In this document: positions 62,408 to 64,000 of the stretch, in pieces
Numbering within the stretch: position 1 is the stretch's first letter
Layout of the letters: each line of letters starts with the position of its first letter
From: JAPPLB01 sp965218555
GTDB taxonomy: Bacteria; Acidobacteriota; Terriglobia; Bryobacterales; UBA6623
DNA length: 64,000 nt
Reading direction: 5' to 3'
NCBI GenBank assembly: GCA_965218555.1
Contig: OZ244625.1
Location: forward strand, 1,054,001-1,118,000
Made by a program: the position numbers and the translations under genes
Notes under the pieces: model-generated
The model's input: the letters and a program-made list of their open reading frames with translations, nothing else
Told to the model about the DNA's origin: nothing
Database searches by the model: none

Positions 62408-63619
62408 TCAACTCAGGACCTCGTAGAGGCGCGCGGCGACGGTTTCGGCTTCTCCGGGCTGCATTTGCCAGACGGAGATGCGAACGCCGTTGTCGCCTCC
62501 GCCGGAAATGGCGATGGCGGGCTCGCCGTTGAGCAGCTCGTCGATGACTTGTCGGGGTGATTTGCCGACCGTGCCTTCATCCCAGCGAACGGTGACGTGC
62601 GGAATGCGGTTGGCAATGGGCGGGACATCGATGTCGCACTCAACCGTGCTGATGCCGTTGACCGTATCGATTATATGCGCCGCCCGGCGATCGAGTTCCT
62701 TGCGCTCGGCATCGTGATCGATGCGCAGGTAGCGCTCCACGGCCGCAACGAGGCCCATGATCTCCTCCTTGCCGACTTTCATGCCGCGCCCGATGCCCCC
62801 GCGGGGGCTGATCGACATCCAAGCGGCGTCGATGAGGTCCTCCCGGCCCAACAGCAGGCCGCTGGCCTGGGGCCCGATCAGTCCCTTGCCTCCGGAGAAG
62901 ACGACAAGGTCGAAACCTTCGTCGACATAGCCCTTAAGGCGTTCCATGGGAGGGACGTCGGCAGCCGCGTCATTGAGCGTGGGGACACCGTGTTTCTTGG
63001 CGACCTCGATCCATTCGGCGCGCTTGATTTGGCCGTCCGGGTCCGCTTTATTGAGAAAGAACATCATGGCGGTCTTGTCACTGATGGCGTTCTCGAGTTC
63101 CTCACGGGTCTCGACCCATGTCGTCCGAGCGCCGGTGAGCCACATCTGCGCTTCATAGCCGCAACGGTGCGCTTTCTGCGAGATGATCTCGTTCGGAACG
63201 TCGGTGACGTCGGGGAGTTGAGAGGCCTTCTTGCGATCGCCGCGGTGCAAGCAAGCCGCGGTTCCGCAAGTGATGGCCGACGCCGCCCCGCAAGCAATCA
63301 TCGCGGCGGGCACGCCGATCATCTCGGCAATCTTCGCGCCGGCTTTTCGTTGGAGGTCCGGTAAGCTCACATGGCTCGTCGCCGCATCGACCATGGCGGC
63401 GACGACTTCCGGCGGCATGATGGAACCGCCGAGGACCGTGACCGTCCCGCGGCCGTTGATAACGCGGCGGACGCCCAAGTCTTCGTAGGTGATGGTCGCC
63501 GGAGCGCCGCCGGCCGACTGCTCCTGATCAGCACATCCCGTTGTGCCGGCGGCGGTGGTGAGCGCGGCGGCCGCCGCGGTGTTCTGAAGGAAGTTTCTGC
63601 GAGTGGACGATTGGGCCAT
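62408..63619 (-). CDS. Tat-exported SelA-like PLP-dependent enzyme (putative lipoprotein)
   Basis: 403 residues. The signal MAQSSTRRNFLQNTAAAAAL is twin-arginine, and TTAAGTTGCADQ has a lipobox Cys at residue 29, so it is probably a Tat lipoprotein. The rest is a fold-type I PLP enzyme, homologous to the one at 29390-30925: AAMIACGAASAITCGTAACL, VPTLNDAAADVPPMERL and the Schiff-base Lys in LVVFSGGKGLIGPQASG. It lacks the extra C-terminal beta domain of its paralogue. AGGAG upstream of ATG 63619 fixes the start. Homologues include SelA and D-glucosaminate-6-phosphate ammonia-lyase; the substrate is unknown. Confidence 0.85.
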   Translation of the reverse strand: MAQSSTRRNFLQNTAAAAALTTAAGTTGCADQEQSAGGAPATITYEDLGVRRVINGRGTVTVLGGSIMPPEVVAAMVDAATSHVSLPDLQRKAGAKIAEMIGVPAAMIACGAASAITCGTAACLHRGDRKKASQLPDVTDVPNEIISQKAHRCGYEAQMWLTGARTTWVETREELENAISDKTAMMFFLNKADPDGQIKRAEWIEVAKKHGVPTLNDAAADVPPMERLKGYVDEGFDLVVFSGGKGLIGPQASGLLLGREDLIDAAWMSISPRGGIGRGMKVGKEEIMGLVAAVERYLRIDHDAERKELDRRAAHIIDTVNGISTVECDIDVPPIANRIPHVTVRWDEGTVGKSPRQVIDELLNGEPAIAISGGGDNGVRISVWQMQPGEAETVAARLYEVLS

Positions 63620-63755
63620 CTTTGACTCTCCTGGGGCTCGGCTTTCGCTTTCGTCCGGCCATCGGGCAGGCGGAGACAGCCGGAAGCGCTGCAATTCCGG
63701 CCAAAAAAGAGTCGGATTCCTTGAAAGCAGAGGAGATTAATTGTACCTTGATTCC

Positions 63756-64000
63756 ATGGCATCCCGCAGTCTCAACAAAGTTATGCTGATCGGGCATCTT
63801 GGCAAAGATGCCGAAACCCGCTATACCCAGAGCGGTACGGCGGTCACCAGTTTCACGCTCGCGACCAGCCGGCGGCACAAGAACCAGCAGACGGGCGAGT
63901 GGCAGGAGGACACCGAGTGGCACGACATTGTCCTCTGGAAAGCCGAGAACCTGGCCAACTACCTACAGAAAGGGAAGCAGGTGTATGTCGAGGGCCGGCT
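63756..64000 (+). CDS. ssb: Single-stranded DNA-binding protein (3' partial)
   Basis: The first 81 codons run off the right edge. MASRSLNKVMLIGHLGKDAE, TRYTQSGTAVTSFTLATSRR and WHDIVLWKAENLANYLQKGK match the SSB oligonucleotide-binding fold closely. It binds ssDNA in replication and repair. It diverges from the SelA-like gene at 63619. Confidence 0.95.
   Translation, partial: MASRSLNKVMLIGHLGKDAETRYTQSGTAVTSFTLATSRRHKNQQTGEWQEDTEWHDIVLWKAENLANYLQKGKQVYVEGR

Overview
The window is GC-rich, densely coding bacterial chromosome. It mixes housekeeping genes (ssb, acsA, dus, rnhA, cysS, ileS, asnS, ddl, rlmH, rsfS, lysS, one tRNA-Ala) with large families of exported proteins first described in Planctomycetes (PSCyt1/DUF1549/DUF1553, DUF1501, DUF1592/1588/1585, DUF1552). 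That family set, the heavy use of twin-arginine (Tat) signals, TPR lipoprotein-like proteins and a DUF6807 (PmoA-like) protein fit Acidobacteriota of the Solibacter/Bryobacter type or Planctomycetota. I lean to Acidobacteriota, but this is inference from gene families only.

Left third (1-25.5 kb): four secreted modules. Module A (3-4654) is a LamG-containing DUF1553 protein plus DUF1501. Module B (9598-13551, minus strand) is DUF1553 plus DUF1501. Module C (15254-20141) is a DUF1592/1588/1585 protein, a DUF1552 protein and an NHL propeller. Module D (21051-25476) is DUF1501 followed by DUF1553 with two cytochrome domains. Between them lie an NRAMP-fold transporter, a mannonate-dehydratase-like enzyme and a periplasmic SGNH hydrolase. 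This part is also rich in mobile or repeated DNA: an IS630-family element, a 262-bp terminal-inverted-repeat element next to it, four copies of a roughly 180-bp terminal-inverted-repeat element, and two copies of a 92-bp element whose complementary arms interleave like a pseudoknot. The enzymes suggest export-based breakdown of uronate- or sulfate-bearing polysaccharide (inference).

Middle (25.5-41 kb): a hydantoinase/oxoprolinase pair (hyuB, hyuA) diverges from a Tat-exported, PLP-dependent SelA-like enzyme. Then come small membrane coiled-coil proteins, a Tat-exported enolase-superfamily dehydratase, an eroded stretch with a sulfotransferase-like fragment and a headless beta-barrel, a TlpA-like thioredoxin with a His-rich tail, tRNA-Ala(GGC), a small secreted helical protein, a 2-hydroxyacid dehydrogenase, an M48 protease, a membrane protein of unknown function and a TPR protein.

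Right third (41-64 kb): mostly core genes. lysS is followed by a LolC/E-type permease; next come a tiny secreted Cys-rich peptide, a DUF6807 lipoprotein, a large TPR protein, an M15-like peptidase and rsfS-rlmH. A minus-strand operon carries a TIM-barrel isomerase, asnS and ddl. A type-2 ileS with an unusual insertion follows, then cysS, rnhA-dus, acsA, a second Tat-exported SelA-like enzyme, and the 5' part of ssb running off the right edge. Four aminoacyl-tRNA synthetases lie within 18 kb.
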